DNA from: Rhodoluna limnophila
Lineage (GTDB): Bacteria > Actinomycetota > Actinomycetes > Actinomycetales > Microbacteriaceae
DNA: 64,000 nucleotides
Reading direction: 5' to 3'
Assembly (NCBI RefSeq): GCF_005845365.1
Contig: NZ_CP040509.1
Location: 992,001 to 1,056,000, forward strand
Numbering within the stretch: position 1 is the stretch's first letter; the number at the start of each line of letters is the position of its first letter. Both the position numbers and the translations under genes were made by a program. Below, piece by piece: positions 1 to 10,309 of this stretch. The notes below the pieces were generated by a model. It made no database searches, had not been told where the DNA came from, and saw nothing but the letters and a program-made list of their open reading frames with translations.

Positions 1-285
1 CATTACATAATAAAGGCGGTCACGCGCTTGAGCACGGATGTAAACCGGGTCTTCCCAGCGCTTGCGTTCTTCCTGCATATCCAGGACATCCTGCTTGGCT
101 TTATCAACCGCGGCCTGCGCCTCAGCAATTTGCTGACGCTGGATAACCCAGGTTTGAACCCGGGGTGCCAGTGTGACAACTCCAAAAACAATTACTGTCA
201 GGAGCGTGAGTGTGTAGGTGTTTAAACGAAAACCCCGCAAAGCGGCCGATACGGATACCGGCGCGGCCTTTGCGGGGCGTTTCAT
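1..285 (-). CDS. ftsB: FtsB/DivIC-type septum formation initiator (3' end cut by window edge)
   Basis: Ninety-five codons are visible; the C-terminus lies beyond base 1. The protein has a basic N-terminus, one membrane segment (about residues 23-40, LTLLTVIVFGVVTLAP), then a Gln/Ala/Lys coiled coil and the family signature WEDPVYIRAQARDRLYYV. FtsB/DivIC proteins are small bitopic divisome scaffolds that act with FtsL and FtsQ at the septum. The gene follows eno by 10 bases, the usual actinobacterial order eno-ftsB. No Shine-Dalgarno precedes the ATG, and the first codons contain a strong inverted repeat (listed separately), so a start further in, such as TTG at codon 16, cannot be ruled out. 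Confidence 0.88.
   Translation of the reverse strand, partial: MKRPAKAAPVSVSAALRGFRLNTYTLTLLTVIVFGVVTLAPRVQTWVIQRQQIAEAQAAVDKAKQDVLDMQEERKRWEDPVYIRAQARDRLYYVM
233..277 (-). terminator. Terminator-like hairpin after eno, inside the 5' end of ftsB
   Basis: Arms CCCCGCAAAG (233-242) and CTTTGCGGGG (268-277) are perfect complements, and the stem extends through GGCC/GGCC with a one-base bulge. Read on the minus strand the stem is followed by GTTTTCGTTT. It lies 19-63 bases past the eno stop, where a terminator or attenuator would sit, but within ftsB codons 3-18. Confidence 0.5.
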
Positions 286-295
286 TTATCTGAAC

Positions 296-1594
<1,299 letters not shown>

Positions 1595-1673
1595 TTATTT
1601 GGGCTGTTTTAAAACGCGCCAGATGACGCGAAAAACGTCATCGTAATGGTTATTAGTTTAGTGAAGAAAGCGT

Positions 1674-2909
1674 TTAGTTGCTGATTGGCTTGATGGTCAA
1701 AGCACCGATGTCTGATGAATCTTCGGTAACAATTGCAAAGTGAGTGAAGCCGTGCAGCGCGAGGTTTTCAAGCAGCTGATTTAGTTTCTTAGGACGCTGC
1801 TCAAGGCGAACCGAATACCCCTGCTCAAAAAGAGCCGACTGAAACTTAAGTGCATTACCAACAACCGCCGGAGCTGTGCTGTCTAGAACCAGCACGAGGT
1901 TGGATGCAGCGCTCTGCACTTGCTGATCACTGACCAGTTCAACCGCGCGCTCGAAGCCGATCGAGATACCAACGGCCGGAACGTCCTCGCCGGTCCAGCG
2001 ACCGACCATTCCGTCATAACGTCCGCCGCCGCCAATTGACGAACCAGATTCTGGGTGCTCAATTTCAAAGATCGTGCCGGTGTAGTAACCCATGCCACGA
2101 ACCAGCGTTGGATCAAATCTGAGTCGGTTAGACCCAAACCGCGCTTCAATAGCCTCAAAAATCGGTGCCAATTCTGCAGGCACTGGAAGGTTTTCTGAAA
2201 TGGCGTTTAGCCAGGCAGCCGCTCGCTCAGCGACAGCAGAGTCAAACTTTTCAGCCAGTTCGGCCACTACTCCCTCGGCTGCAATCTTGTCGAGCTTATC
2301 GATGGTGATCATGGCCGAGCCTCGGCCAGACTCAGGAACGCCGAGTTGCTCCAGAAGGTTGGTGAGCAAAACCCTGTGGTTCACACGAATGGTTGCCGCC
2401 GACAGACCAATGCGCTCGAGCGCATCGAGCGACGAAACTAGAAGGTCAATTTCGGCCAGGATGCTGCTGTCTCCGATGATGTCGATGTCACACTGCACAA
2501 ACTGTCGGTAGCGACCCTTCTGTGGGCGCTCCGCACGCCAAACTGGTCCGGCTTGGATTGATTTGAAAACCTTAGGAAGTTTGGAACGATTGGTCGCGTA
2601 ATAACGAGTCAATGGAACTGTCAGGTCGTAGCGCAATCCCAAGTCAGCCAGATTGTCTTCACCTTCGCTGGCTGCCAGAGCTGCCTCGAGCTCGGCACCG
2701 CGCTTCATCACGCGGAACGCCAGCTTCTCGTTGTCGCCGCCTTGCCCTGAAGTGAGTCGAGCCAGATCTTCTAGTGCGGGGGTCTCGATTTCTTGAAACC
2801 CGTGAGCCATGTAGGTAGCGCGAATCCCATTCAAAACCTGGGTGCGCTTCAGGTGGTCTGCAGGTAGAAAATCGCGCATTCCGCGAGGTGGGTGCACGTC
2901 TTTAGCCAT
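1674..2909 (-). CDS. hisS: Histidyl-tRNA synthetase
   Basis: Class II aminoacyl-tRNA synthetase that charges tRNA-His. The 411-residue length is normal. The N-terminal PPRGMRDFLP, motif 2 (RAERPQKGRYRQFVQCDIDIIG region around residue 125), the histidine A loop RGMGYYTGTIFEIEH (about 268) and motif 3 GGGRYDG...AVGISIGFERAVEL are all present, followed by an anticodon-binding domain. A -10-like CAAACT ends 6 bases before the ATG with no Shine-Dalgarno, which suggests a leaderless transcript. The gene sits between the acidic-protein gene and eno. Confidence 0.96.
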   Translation of the reverse strand: MAKDVHPPRGMRDFLPADHLKRTQVLNGIRATYMAHGFQEIETPALEDLARLTSGQGGDNEKLAFRVMKRGAELEAALAASEGEDNLADLGLRYDLTVPLTRYYATNRSKLPKVFKSIQAGPVWRAERPQKGRYRQFVQCDIDIIGDSSILAEIDLLVSSLDALERIGLSAATIRVNHRVLLTNLLEQLGVPESGRGSAMITIDKLDKIAAEGVVAELAEKFDSAVAERAAAWLNAISENLPVPAELAPIFEAIEARFGSNRLRFDPTLVRGMGYYTGTIFEIEHPESGSSIGGGGRYDGMVGRWTGEDVPAVGISIGFERAVELVSDQQVQSAASNLVLVLDSTAPAVVGNALKFQSALFEQGYSVRLEQRPKKLNQLLENLALHGFTHFAIVTEDSSDIGALTIKPISN

Positions 2910-2921
2910 GTAGCAAGTTTG
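2907..2921 (-). promoter_or_regulatory. Leaderless-type promoter of hisS
   Basis: CAAACT (2916-2921) is followed by six bases and the ATG. There is no Shine-Dalgarno, and no -35 box was recognised. Confidence 0.45.
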
Positions 2922-2957
2922 CCACAGGCTAAACGGCTATGACTTCAACGACAGGTA

Positions 2958-3461
2958 CTAGTCGTCATCCTCATCGTCATCATCGGCCTCGTCTTCGTCG
3001 TCTTCGTCGTCGTCCGAATCTTCGTAATCGTCATCATCGTCGTCATCATCACCGTAGGCTCCCGCCGAAGGCGTAGCGCTCGAGGTGTTACCAAAGTCAA
3101 CTGCAAGTGGATCAATTAGCTCAACCGCGCTCGAAACAGCGGCAGCCGTGGCAGTCGAAGAAGCTTCGAAGGAATTTAGGCCAATCTCAAGAGTCTGAGC
3201 TGCCGACCCGGTTGCCCCTGCGTCAACAGCTGAACCTGAAGTATCAGTCGAAGTCGCCGGCGAGCTTTGGTTTAGCGAATTTTGCTCGGTGATTGGAAGA
3301 ACTCCGTCCCCAGCAAAGGCCGGAGCCATCATGAACAAGGCGAACGCTGCACCTGCTGAAACGGCAGCACCCGACACAAACGACTTGCGCTTCTCGGTCG
3401 GTTCAACTTTTTCGTACTCGTATGGGGAATCTGAGTCTTGAAGACCATCTTGATTTTGCAT
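2958..3461 (-). CDS. Secreted or anchored protein with a poly-Asp/Glu tail, function unknown
   Basis: 167 residues, not recognised as a named family. The start is the ATG preceded by GGAGG at 5 bases; an upstream in-frame extension lacks a ribosome site. After about 25 polar residues there is one hydrophobic segment (SFVSGAAVSAGAAFALFMM, then APAFAGDG), compatible with a signal peptide cut after AFA. The mature region is Ser/Thr/Ala rich and ends in roughly 30 residues that are nearly all Asp or Glu, including eight consecutive Asp. Such a tail could bind divalent cations or cationic surfaces, but that is inference. It lies downstream of mazG on the same strand with an 86-base gap. Confidence 0.75.
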   Translation of the reverse strand: MQNQDGLQDSDSPYEYEKVEPTEKRKSFVSGAAVSAGAAFALFMMAPAFAGDGVLPITEQNSLNQSSPATSTDTSGSAVDAGATGSAAQTLEIGLNSFEASSTATAAAVSSAVELIDPLAVDFGNTSSATPSAGAYGDDDDDDDDYEDSDDDEDDEDEADDDDEDDD

Positions 3462-3547
3462 TTCTTCCTCCGTGAGTAGCTTGGAACTTCTACTTCGAGC
3501 AAACCACCCAAGGCTGAGCAAAACCTGTGAGCCGCCTTTGAAACCGC

Positions 3548-4252
3548 CTAGAGTTCGGCTGGCAAACCAATTACGCCGGCATCGTTGGCATCGGCCAGTT
3601 CAACCTCACGGATCTCGACCTGAAGTTCTCGCACCGCACCGCGAAGGGCACGCTCAGAGTCAAACCCGGCGGACTTGCCAGACGAAACGATGGCCAACAG
3701 GATGGCGCCCAATTCAGCCTCGCTGGTGACCGAAAACGGTCCCGGCGCATCAGCATCAAGCAATCCAATTTTTTCGGCCTTGCCAATAACCTTGTCGGCC
3801 AAAGCCAATGCTGGCAGCGCCTGAGGGATCCCGTCTAGAACCGATGAACGTTCTGGCTTTTCACGCTGCTTGTGAGCATCCCAGTTCAGCATCACATCAT
3901 CGCCGGTCTTCGCGGCGTACTTTTCAAGTTCTTCTGCTGAGCCAAATACGTGAGGGTGGCGCCCAATCATTTTTTGCGCCGAAAGTTCGGCGACATCCTG
4001 GATGTCGAAGGGCTCGCCGAGGCTGCCGGATGCTGCGAGATCACTGTGGAAGACCACCTGGTACAGCACATCTCCAAGCTCTTCGAGAATGTCCTCACGT
4101 TTTCCCGACTCGATGGCATCGATCAGCTCGTAAGCCTCTTCAAGCAAGTACTTAGTCAGCGAGTTGTGGTCCTGCTCGGCATCCCAAGGGCAACCACCCG
4201 GGGCACGCAGCTTATTAGCAACGGCAATCAAATCATTAAGTTTGGTCATCAT
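3548..4252 (-). CDS. mazG: MazG nucleoside triphosphate pyrophosphohydrolase
   Basis: MazG hydrolyses (d)NTPs to the monophosphate and pyrophosphate, a housecleaning activity. The all-alpha MazG domain occupies about residues 5-130, with CPWDAEQDHNSLTKYLLEEAYEL and EELGDVLYQVVFHSDLA carrying the metal-binding EExxE/ExxD acidic residues. At 234 residues it is a little shorter than E. coli MazG, and the second half is degenerate. The start codon overlaps the mfd stop (ATGATGA), so the gene is translationally coupled to mfd. Confidence 0.93.
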   Translation of the reverse strand: MMTKLNDLIAVANKLRAPGGCPWDAEQDHNSLTKYLLEEAYELIDAIESGKREDILEELGDVLYQVVFHSDLAASGSLGEPFDIQDVAELSAQKMIGRHPHVFGSAEELEKYAAKTGDDVMLNWDAHKQREKPERSSVLDGIPQALPALALADKVIGKAEKIGLLDADAPGPFSVTSEAELGAILLAIVSSGKSAGFDSERALRGAVRELQVEIREVELADANDAGVIGLPAEL

Positions 4253-7200
4253 TTGGCTTTCTGAGGATCAGATTCAGAATCTGGTTTTGGCGGAAACACT
4301 CTTGCCAAGAAAGCCCACACCCAGTCGATGATGGCTTGGTCTCGCAATGGTTCAAAGTTAGCGTCTCTTGGCGCCGGAACCATCAGGGTCTGGGCCGATT
4401 GGAGATATTTAATTCCAGGGAACAAGTGGGTTAGGGCCACCTGCTGAGCTTCATCGATAACCACCGGCTGAACTTTTACCTGAAGGCCGAGAACATTTAG
4501 GTCTTTGAGCCCCAATCGGTTGGCCTGCTGGCGAAGCTCAGTAACCTCAATCAGGTTCTTGACTGAATCCGGCGCCTTGCCGTAGCGGTCCTCAAGTTCA
4601 GCCAAAATAGCGTCAAGCTGCTTTCGAGAGCCTTTCTCCCCACTGGCAGCGGATAGCTTGTGATAGGCCTCTAAGCGCAAACGCTCGCTGTCTACATAGG
4701 TGTTTGGAATGTGGGCATCGACCGGCAGTTCGAGCTTAAGCTCGGCTGGAGATTCGGTCTTCTCACCCTTGAAATCGGCAACGGCCTCCCCGATCATTCG
4801 CAGGTAAAGGTCAAATCCCACGCCTGCGATGTGGCCGGACTGCTCACCGCCGAGTAGGTTTCCCGCTCCTCTAATTTCAAGGTCCTTCATAGCAATCTGC
4901 ATTCCGCCACCAAGTTCATTATTCAGTGCGATTGTTGCCAATCGGTCGTGCGCTGTTTCGCTAAGCGGCTTATCTGGCGAATAGAAGAAGTACGCATAGG
5001 CTCGTTCTCTACTTCGACCAACTCGACCTCGAATTTGGTGCAGCTGACTCAATCCAAAGTTCTCTGCTCGGTCAACTATCAGAGTGTTGGCATTCGGAAT
5101 ATCGATGCCGGTTTCGATAATCGTGGTCGACACCAAAACGTCAAACTTGCGCTCCCAGAAATCAACCACCACCTGCTCAAGTGCGGTCTCAGTCATCTGG
5201 CCGTGAGCAACGGCAATTCTCGCCTCGGGCACCAACTCGGCGAGTTGGTTGGCAACTGCCTCAATAGTGCTGACCCGGTTGTGCACGAAGAACACCTGAC
5301 CTTCACGGATCAGTTCACGCCTAATTGCCGCTGCAACTTGCTTTTCAGAGTAACCACCGATGTAGGTCAAAATCGGGTGACGTTCTTCGGGTGGCGTCGC
5401 CAACGTTGACATTTCTCGAATACCGGTAATCGCCATTTCCAAGGTACGAGGAATCGGGGTTGCCGACATTGACAGGATGTCGACGTTGGTTTTCATTTCC
5501 TTAAGCTTTTCCTTGTGCTCAACACCAAAGCGCTGTTCCTCATCGATGATGATCAAACCAAGCTGGCGGAACTTGACGCTTTCGCTCAAGAGTCGATGGG
5601 TTCCAATCACCATGTCGACGGAACCGTCGGCAAGCCCAGCGATTGTCTCTTTTACTTCTTTGGCCGTTTGGAATCGAGATAGCGAACGGACGTTGACAGG
5701 GAAACCTGCAAAGCGCGACTCGAATGTATCGGTGTGCTGACGGACCAAGAGGGTGGTCGGGACCAACATGGCAACCTGCTTGCCATCCTGAATGGCCTTG
5801 AACGCTGCACGGACCGCGACTTCAGTTTTGCCGTAGCCAACATCGCCGGCCAACAGGCGGTCCATCGGAACCTCGCGCTCCATATCGCGCTTGACCTCAT
5901 CGATGGTGGTCAATTGATCTGGAGTCTCAACGAAGGCAAACGCTTCTTCGAGTTCATGTTGCCAAGGGGTATCTGGGCCAAAAGCATGCCCCTTTGACTT
6001 CATTCGCGCGGAATAGAGCTTGACCAGGTCAATCGCAATCTTGCGAATAGCCTTGCGGGCGTTGCCCTTAACTCGAGCCCAGTCAGTTCCGCCCATTTTG
6101 GAGAGAACCGGGGCTTCGCCGCCGACATACCTGGTCAAAAGGTCCAGTTGATCGGTCGGCACAAACAGGGTGTCGCCCGGATACCCGCGCTTCGATGGCG
6201 CGTATTCGATCAGAAGGTATTCGCGCTGGGATTGCATTTTTCCAACGCCACTGGCGCGCTGAACAAGTTCAACAAATCGGCCGATGCCGTGGGTCTCGTG
6301 AACGACGTAGTCCCCGGCTTTGAGAGTGAGTGGGTCGACTGCCTGGCCGCGCTTGGTCGCCAGCTTGCGAACAGTTGGGCTGACGTAAACCGAGCTCTTG
6401 CCATAGAACTCAGCTTCGGTAATCACAATCAACTTGGATTCAGGAGCCGTGAAGCCTTTGCGCAAACTCGCCTGAACCACATCCGCGGTAATTTTGGCAG
6501 CCACCATTTGCTCTTGTAGGCGCTCTACGGTTCCGTGCCCCTCAGCAACCAAAACCACGTGATTGCCGGCCTTGGCCTGGTCTTCCAACCATTCGATTGA
6601 GGTAGTTTCGAGCCCCTTGAAATTCGGCACCTCAAACAGCCCCAAATTCACCAGAGTTTCGTCATCTGCACCAAATTGAGACACCGTGAACATCGGGCGT
6701 CCATCCAAAGCATCTTTGAACTGCGATAGTTCAACAAACCCACCCGCACTGAGGTCGATTGGTGCGTTAGCGCCCTCGGTTGCCGCATCCCAGGCGGCAT
6801 GTAAAAACTCTTCGTTGGTCTCGACCAAACTTGCGGCACGCGCAGCCGACTTCTCGGGCGACAACAGGGTCACGAGGGTGTCACTAGGAAGGTAATCGCT
6901 GAGTGGAACCATTCGATCGACAAGGACCGGCGCGAGCGATTCCATGCCGTCCACGGGGATACCCTCGGAGAGCTTTGCCAACATCGAAGAGATGTTTGGA
7001 AACTCGTGCAGCATCTCACGTGCGCGACTTGCAACATTCGGCGTGATGATAATTTCTCGCGCTGGGTAGACCTGAAGGGACTCGACTTTGCCTTCGATTG
7101 ATCGCTGGTCCGCCACCGAGAACTGACGAATCTCCTCGAGCTCATCGCCGAAAAATTCAAGACGCATCGCATGCTCAGCCGTAGTCGGGAAGATATCTAG

Positions 7201-7785
7201 AATTCCACCGCGTACCGCAAACTCACCGCGTCTGGTAACCATGTCGACTCGGTGGTACGCGATTTCGACTAACTTCAGTGGCAATTCGAAGAGCGGATAC
7301 TCTTTGCCAAGCTCAAGAGTTAGTGGCGGATGAGCAGCCAAGCCAGAGACCACCGGCTGCAAAACCGCACGGACTGACGCAATCACGTAGACCTCGTGAT
7401 CTGGAGCCTCAGCCTTTAGCTCATTCAAACGGTGCAAAACCTGGAGTCTTCGACCGACGGTTTCGGGACTCGGGCTCAGGCGCTCATGAGGCAGGGTCTC
7501 CCACGAAGGAAACTCGAGAATCTCTGCGGTCGGATCTAGGTCACGCAGAGCGGCTGCCACGTCTTCACCCTCGCGTCCAGTGGCAACCACAACAAGTTGG
7601 GTTCTCGACAGTTTGGCATCTGCCCTGAACTTTGAGATGACATCCAAAATAACCGGATGAGCGCCCTGCGGAGCGATCAGATCTACGCGTGAATTTTTGA
7701 TTTTTGCCTGCAGTGAGGCGAAGGGGTATCCCTCTGAAACGAGTGCGCCAAGGCGCGAAAGGGCCTTGAGATTTTGCGTACTCAC
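4249..7785 (-). CDS. mfd: Transcription-repair coupling factor Mfd
   Basis: Mfd removes RNA polymerase stalled at DNA lesions and recruits UvrA. The 1178-residue length is typical. An N-terminal UvrB-like part leads into a CarD-like RNA-polymerase-interacting domain (GDYVVHETHGIGRFVELV), then the RecG-like motor with Walker A LLAGDVGYGKTEVAVRAA, DEEQ box IIIDEEQRFGVEHKEKLK, SATPIPRTLEMAI, and the helicase C motifs TTIIETGIDIPNANTLIV and QIRGRVGRS. A TRCF C-terminal domain follows. The start is GTG (MSTQNLKALSRL), with TAGACT ending 6 bases before it, a leaderless arrangement. mazG overlaps its stop. Confidence 0.97.
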   Translation of the reverse strand: MSTQNLKALSRLGALVSEGYPFASLQAKIKNSRVDLIAPQGAHPVILDVISKFRADAKLSRTQLVVVATGREGEDVAAALRDLDPTAEILEFPSWETLPHERLSPSPETVGRRLQVLHRLNELKAEAPDHEVYVIASVRAVLQPVVSGLAAHPPLTLELGKEYPLFELPLKLVEIAYHRVDMVTRRGEFAVRGGILDIFPTTAEHAMRLEFFGDELEEIRQFSVADQRSIEGKVESLQVYPAREIIITPNVASRAREMLHEFPNISSMLAKLSEGIPVDGMESLAPVLVDRMVPLSDYLPSDTLVTLLSPEKSAARAASLVETNEEFLHAAWDAATEGANAPIDLSAGGFVELSQFKDALDGRPMFTVSQFGADDETLVNLGLFEVPNFKGLETTSIEWLEDQAKAGNHVVLVAEGHGTVERLQEQMVAAKITADVVQASLRKGFTAPESKLIVITEAEFYGKSSVYVSPTVRKLATKRGQAVDPLTLKAGDYVVHETHGIGRFVELVQRASGVGKMQSQREYLLIEYAPSKRGYPGDTLFVPTDQLDLLTRYVGGEAPVLSKMGGTDWARVKGNARKAIRKIAIDLVKLYSARMKSKGHAFGPDTPWQHELEEAFAFVETPDQLTTIDEVKRDMEREVPMDRLLAGDVGYGKTEVAVRAAFKAIQDGKQVAMLVPTTLLVRQHTDTFESRFAGFPVNVRSLSRFQTAKEVKETIAGLADGSVDMVIGTHRLLSESVKFRQLGLIIIDEEQRFGVEHKEKLKEMKTNVDILSMSATPIPRTLEMAITGIREMSTLATPPEERHPILTYIGGYSEKQVAAAIRRELIREGQVFFVHNRVSTIEAVANQLAELVPEARIAVAHGQMTETALEQVVVDFWERKFDVLVSTTIIETGIDIPNANTLIVDRAENFGLSQLHQIRGRVGRSRERAYAYFFYSPDKPLSETAHDRLATIALNNELGGGMQIAMKDLEIRGAGNLLGGEQSGHIAGVGFDLYLRMIGEAVADFKGEKTESPAELKLELPVDAHIPNTYVDSERLRLEAYHKLSAASGEKGSRKQLDAILAELEDRYGKAPDSVKNLIEVTELRQQANRLGLKDLNVLGLQVKVQPVVIDEAQQVALTHLFPGIKYLQSAQTLMVPAPRDANFEPLRDQAIIDWVWAFLARVFPPKPDSESDPQKAK

Positions 7786-7797
7786 AAGGTAAGTCTA
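7783..7797 (-). promoter_or_regulatory. Leaderless-type promoter of mfd
   Basis: TAGACT (7792-7797), six bases, then the GTG start. No Shine-Dalgarno is present. Confidence 0.55.
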
Positions 7798-7831
7798 AGT
7801 TGACCGGACCGCTGAGTATTCCGAGGAATTG

Positions 7832-8416
7832 CTATTCCGGTGAGTGAAATTTTTGCTGTGCCGTCGTGATTCCGTCACGAACGATTGCCTCAACAGCATC
7901 AGCAGCAATCTCGAGGGTGACTGGCAGGTTTTTACGCTCAGCCGAGCCAAAATCCTTGAGAACAAAATCGGCGGTATCCATGCGGCCCGGCGGTCTGCCG
8001 ATGCCAACTCTCACACGAGCAAAATCATTAGAACCGCAAGCTGCGATGATGTCGCGAAGCCCGTTGTGACCGCCATGCCCACCACCCTGCTTTAGGCGAA
8101 TGGTCTCTGCTGGGATGTCCAACTCATCGTGCAGAACGATCAGGTTGGAAAGTGGAATGTCGTAAAACTTCATCAGGGCAGAGACCGGTCCGCCACTGGT
8201 ATTCATGTATGAGCCCGGCTTGGCCAGTATCAATTTGGCCCCACCTGCTCCCAGCCTTGCCTCAGCAACGGCCGCGTGCGATTTGTGGCTCTTGAAGTTT
8301 GCCCCTAGTCGATCGGCCAAAACCGAGAGCACCATTTGACCAACATTGTGCCGGTTAGCAGAATAGTCGGGCCCGGGGTTACCGAGCCCGACTACTAAGT
8401 AAGCCGAATTATTCAG
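7832..8416 (-). CDS. pth: Peptidyl-tRNA hydrolase, probable CTG start
   Basis: Pth releases peptides from stalled peptidyl-t[23 protein letters not shown] carries the catalytic His and the substrate-binding Asn of the family, followed by [14 protein letters not shown] and HDELDIP with the catalytic Asp. No in-frame ATG, GTG or TTG exists upstream of this motif before a TAG inside rplY. The only near-canonical start is CTG at 8414-8416, four bases after the rplY stop, giving 194 residues, a typical Pth length. The in-frame ATG at 8335 would delete the catalytic His. Translation is probably coupled to rplY. The gene identity is firm; the start is inferred. Confidence 0.9.
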   Translation of the reverse strand: MNNSAYLVVGLGNPGPDYSANRHNVGQMVLSVLADRLGANFKSHKSHAAVAEARLGAGGAKLILAKPGSYMNTSGGPVSALMKFYDIPLSNLIVLHDELDIPAETIRLKQGGGHGGHNGLRDIIAACGSNDFARVRVGIGRPPGRMDTADFVLKDFGSAERKNLPVTLEIAADAVEAIVRDGITTAQQKFHSPE

Positions 8417-8420
8417 TTGA

Positions 8421-8990
8421 TTACTCTGCTGCTAGTTCTGCTGCGTGACCAGCTGCGGTTGCCACAACTGAGGCAACTAGCTCGTCATCAGCAAGCTCAA
8501 GCTTTGCGCCTGCAGGAACCTTGACGTCCTTGGCTAGAACGTGGAAGCCTGCGCCCTCCTTGTTGAAGACAACCTCAACAAAGTCAGGGATGCTGGTTGC
8601 TGCAACTTCTAGCTTCACGGTCTTGTGCTCTAGGTCGATAACGGTACCTGAAAGTGACTCGCCAACGATGTGCACTGGAACCTCAACGTGAACGCGCTCA
8701 CCCTTGACTAGGGTCACTAGGTCAATGTGCTCGATGATCTGAGTTACTGGGTCCTTTGAGGCGCTCTTAACAAGAACTGACTCTTCGACGCCGTTGATGG
8801 TTAGGTCGATAACTGCGTTCTTGTGACGCAGGATAAGTGCAACCTCGTGCGCAGGAACAACGATGTGGCGAGCTTCGGTGCCGTGACCGTAGATAACTGC
8901 TGGAGTCTTGCCTGCCGCACGGAACTTGCGTGCTGCACCCTTACCGAAAGATTCGCGGACTTCGCCGACTAGCTTTGCTGCTGTGTTCAT
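8421..8990 (-). CDS. rplY: 50S ribosomal protein bL25 (Ctc form)
   Basis: bL25 binds 5S rRNA in the large subunit. About 189 residues make this the long Ctc/TL5 form: an N-terminal beta-barrel L25 domain ([25 protein letters not shown], about residues 15-40, to about 95) plus a C-terminal all-beta domain ending in an Ala/Glu-rich tail. The start is the ATG at 8990; a TTG four codons upstream is possible. About 140 bases separate it from the upstream permease gene, so a long leader is likely. pth follows after 4 bases, the common rplY-pth pair. Confidence 0.94.
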   Translation of the reverse strand: MNTAAKLVGEVRESFGKGAARKFRAAGKTPAVIYGHGTEARHIVVPAHEVALILRHKNAVIDLTINGVEESVLVKSASKDPVTQIIEHIDLVTLVKGERVHVEVPVHIVGESLSGTVIDLEHKTVKLEVAATSIPDFVEVVFNKEGAGFHVLAKDVKVPAGAKLELADDELVASVVATAAGHAAELAAE

Positions 8991-9130
8991 AATGGTTTCC
9001 AATCTGGTTTGTAATTCATCAACTCAAGCGTGGAACGCGAGGATACCTGCCGTGGAAACCGGCTAAATGCCCCGTCGATAACGGCTCCGAATGGAGCCCT
9101 CGCCGTTGTCTTCTAAAAGTCTACTTTGTT

Positions 9131-10303
9131 TTAGAGCCCGGCAGCAAACATCACGCCGGCTGACGACGCCAGAATCAAGGACATTAGCAGACCGAACCAA
9201 GAAACTAACCGCGGGAACATGCGCTCAGTTACTGGTTGTGCCAAGGCGCTCAGGTGACCGATCGCGTAGTAAAACAAAACTCCCAGCGATGACAGCGAGA
9301 TAACCCAGCTAATTGGACCGGCCAGGACCAACAGGGCGGCGAGGCCGGCAACCGCAAGCTCGGCAACCCATGGTGAGCCGAACTTGTTCCGGTTTGCGAG
9401 CGACGGAGGCAACGCTTCATCTGCACCCATCTCGGCAGCGGTTCGAGAAACCCCTGCCAAGAGAGCCAGCATTGATCCGGCTGAGGCTATCGCAGCCACC
9501 ACGACGGTGACCCCCTCGAATGTCAAACCAATCTCAGAGAAGAAAACTAGAAATGGCAATTGGTTAGAAGCTACTGATGAGGCAAGCACCGGGCTAAGCA
9601 CGACGGCAAGGCCCCCGTAAAGCGCCAACACCAAAAGCAGGCTAATTGCGATTGCGAGTGGAATGTTTACGCGTGCGTTACGCACCTCGTTCCCCAAGGT
9701 TGCCACTCGCGCATAACCGGCGAAGGCAAAAAAGAAGATTGCTGCGGCAGTGACAATTTGCGGTTCAAAATCTTTACCTGCAGAAACCGTGGCCGGCGGT
9801 AATTCTTGACCGTGGATCAAACCTGTGGCAATGGTGAGCGCGAGAAACAGAACGGTGATGCTGGCCAAAATCATCGCTACGGTGGCCGTGCGTTGAATAC
9901 CAAGAATGTTAATTAGTGCCAATACTGCAATCAGGGTGATAGCTATTGCCTGCTGGTATCCGGGCAAAACATAAGCCCCAAAAACTAAACCGATAGCCGC
10001 AATCGATGCGATTTTTCCAATCACAAATGCGAACCCGGCGGTTTTGGCAACTTTGTCGTTGAGATAGACGCTCGCATAGGCGTAAACTCCGCCGGGCCTA
10101 TCCACCTGACGAGCAAGCTGAAGAATCGAAGCCGAATTTAGCGCTGCCACAAGGCCGGCCAAGAGCAAGGAAAGCCAAAGCCATTCACCCGCAAGGGCAA
10201 ATGCTTCGCGGAAGACTATGAAGACTCCCGCACCAAGCATCGAAGCTACCCCGATGGCAACCGCACCGATTAGTGAGAGTTGCTGCCTAGGCAGATTGGA
10301 CAA
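9131..10303 (-). CDS. APC-superfamily amino-acid permease
   Basis: 390 residues with about eleven hydrophobic segments. It begins with the APC signature region LSLIGAVAIGVASMLGAGVF, whose unwound GAGVF helix contacts substrate, followed by PGGVYAYASVYLND, also typical of APC transporters. It would import an amino acid or amine in symport with protons; the substrate cannot be told from sequence. The start is TTG, a few bases after the prs stop, so it probably shares a transcript with prs. It is slightly short for a 12-TM APC protein. Confidence 0.85.
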   Translation of the reverse strand: MSNLPRQQLSLIGAVAIGVASMLGAGVFIVFREAFALAGEWLWLSLLLAGLVAALNSASILQLARQVDRPGGVYAYASVYLNDKVAKTAGFAFVIGKIASIAAIGLVFGAYVLPGYQQAIAITLIAVLALINILGIQRTATVAMILASITVLFLALTIATGLIHGQELPPATVSAGKDFEPQIVTAAAIFFFAFAGYARVATLGNEVRNARVNIPLAIAISLLLVLALYGGLAVVLSPVLASSVASNQLPFLVFFSEIGLTFEGVTVVVAAIASAGSMLALLAGVSRTAAEMGADEALPPSLANRNKFGSPWVAELAVAGLAALLVLAGPISWVISLSSLGVLFYYAIGHLSALAQPVTERMFPRLVSWFGLLMSLILASSAGVMFAAGL

Positions 10304-10309
10304 TTGGGT

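Noticed and set aside
8333..8335. ATG at 8335 as the pth start
   Set aside because: It would remove the GLGNPG and RHNVG segments with the catalytic His.
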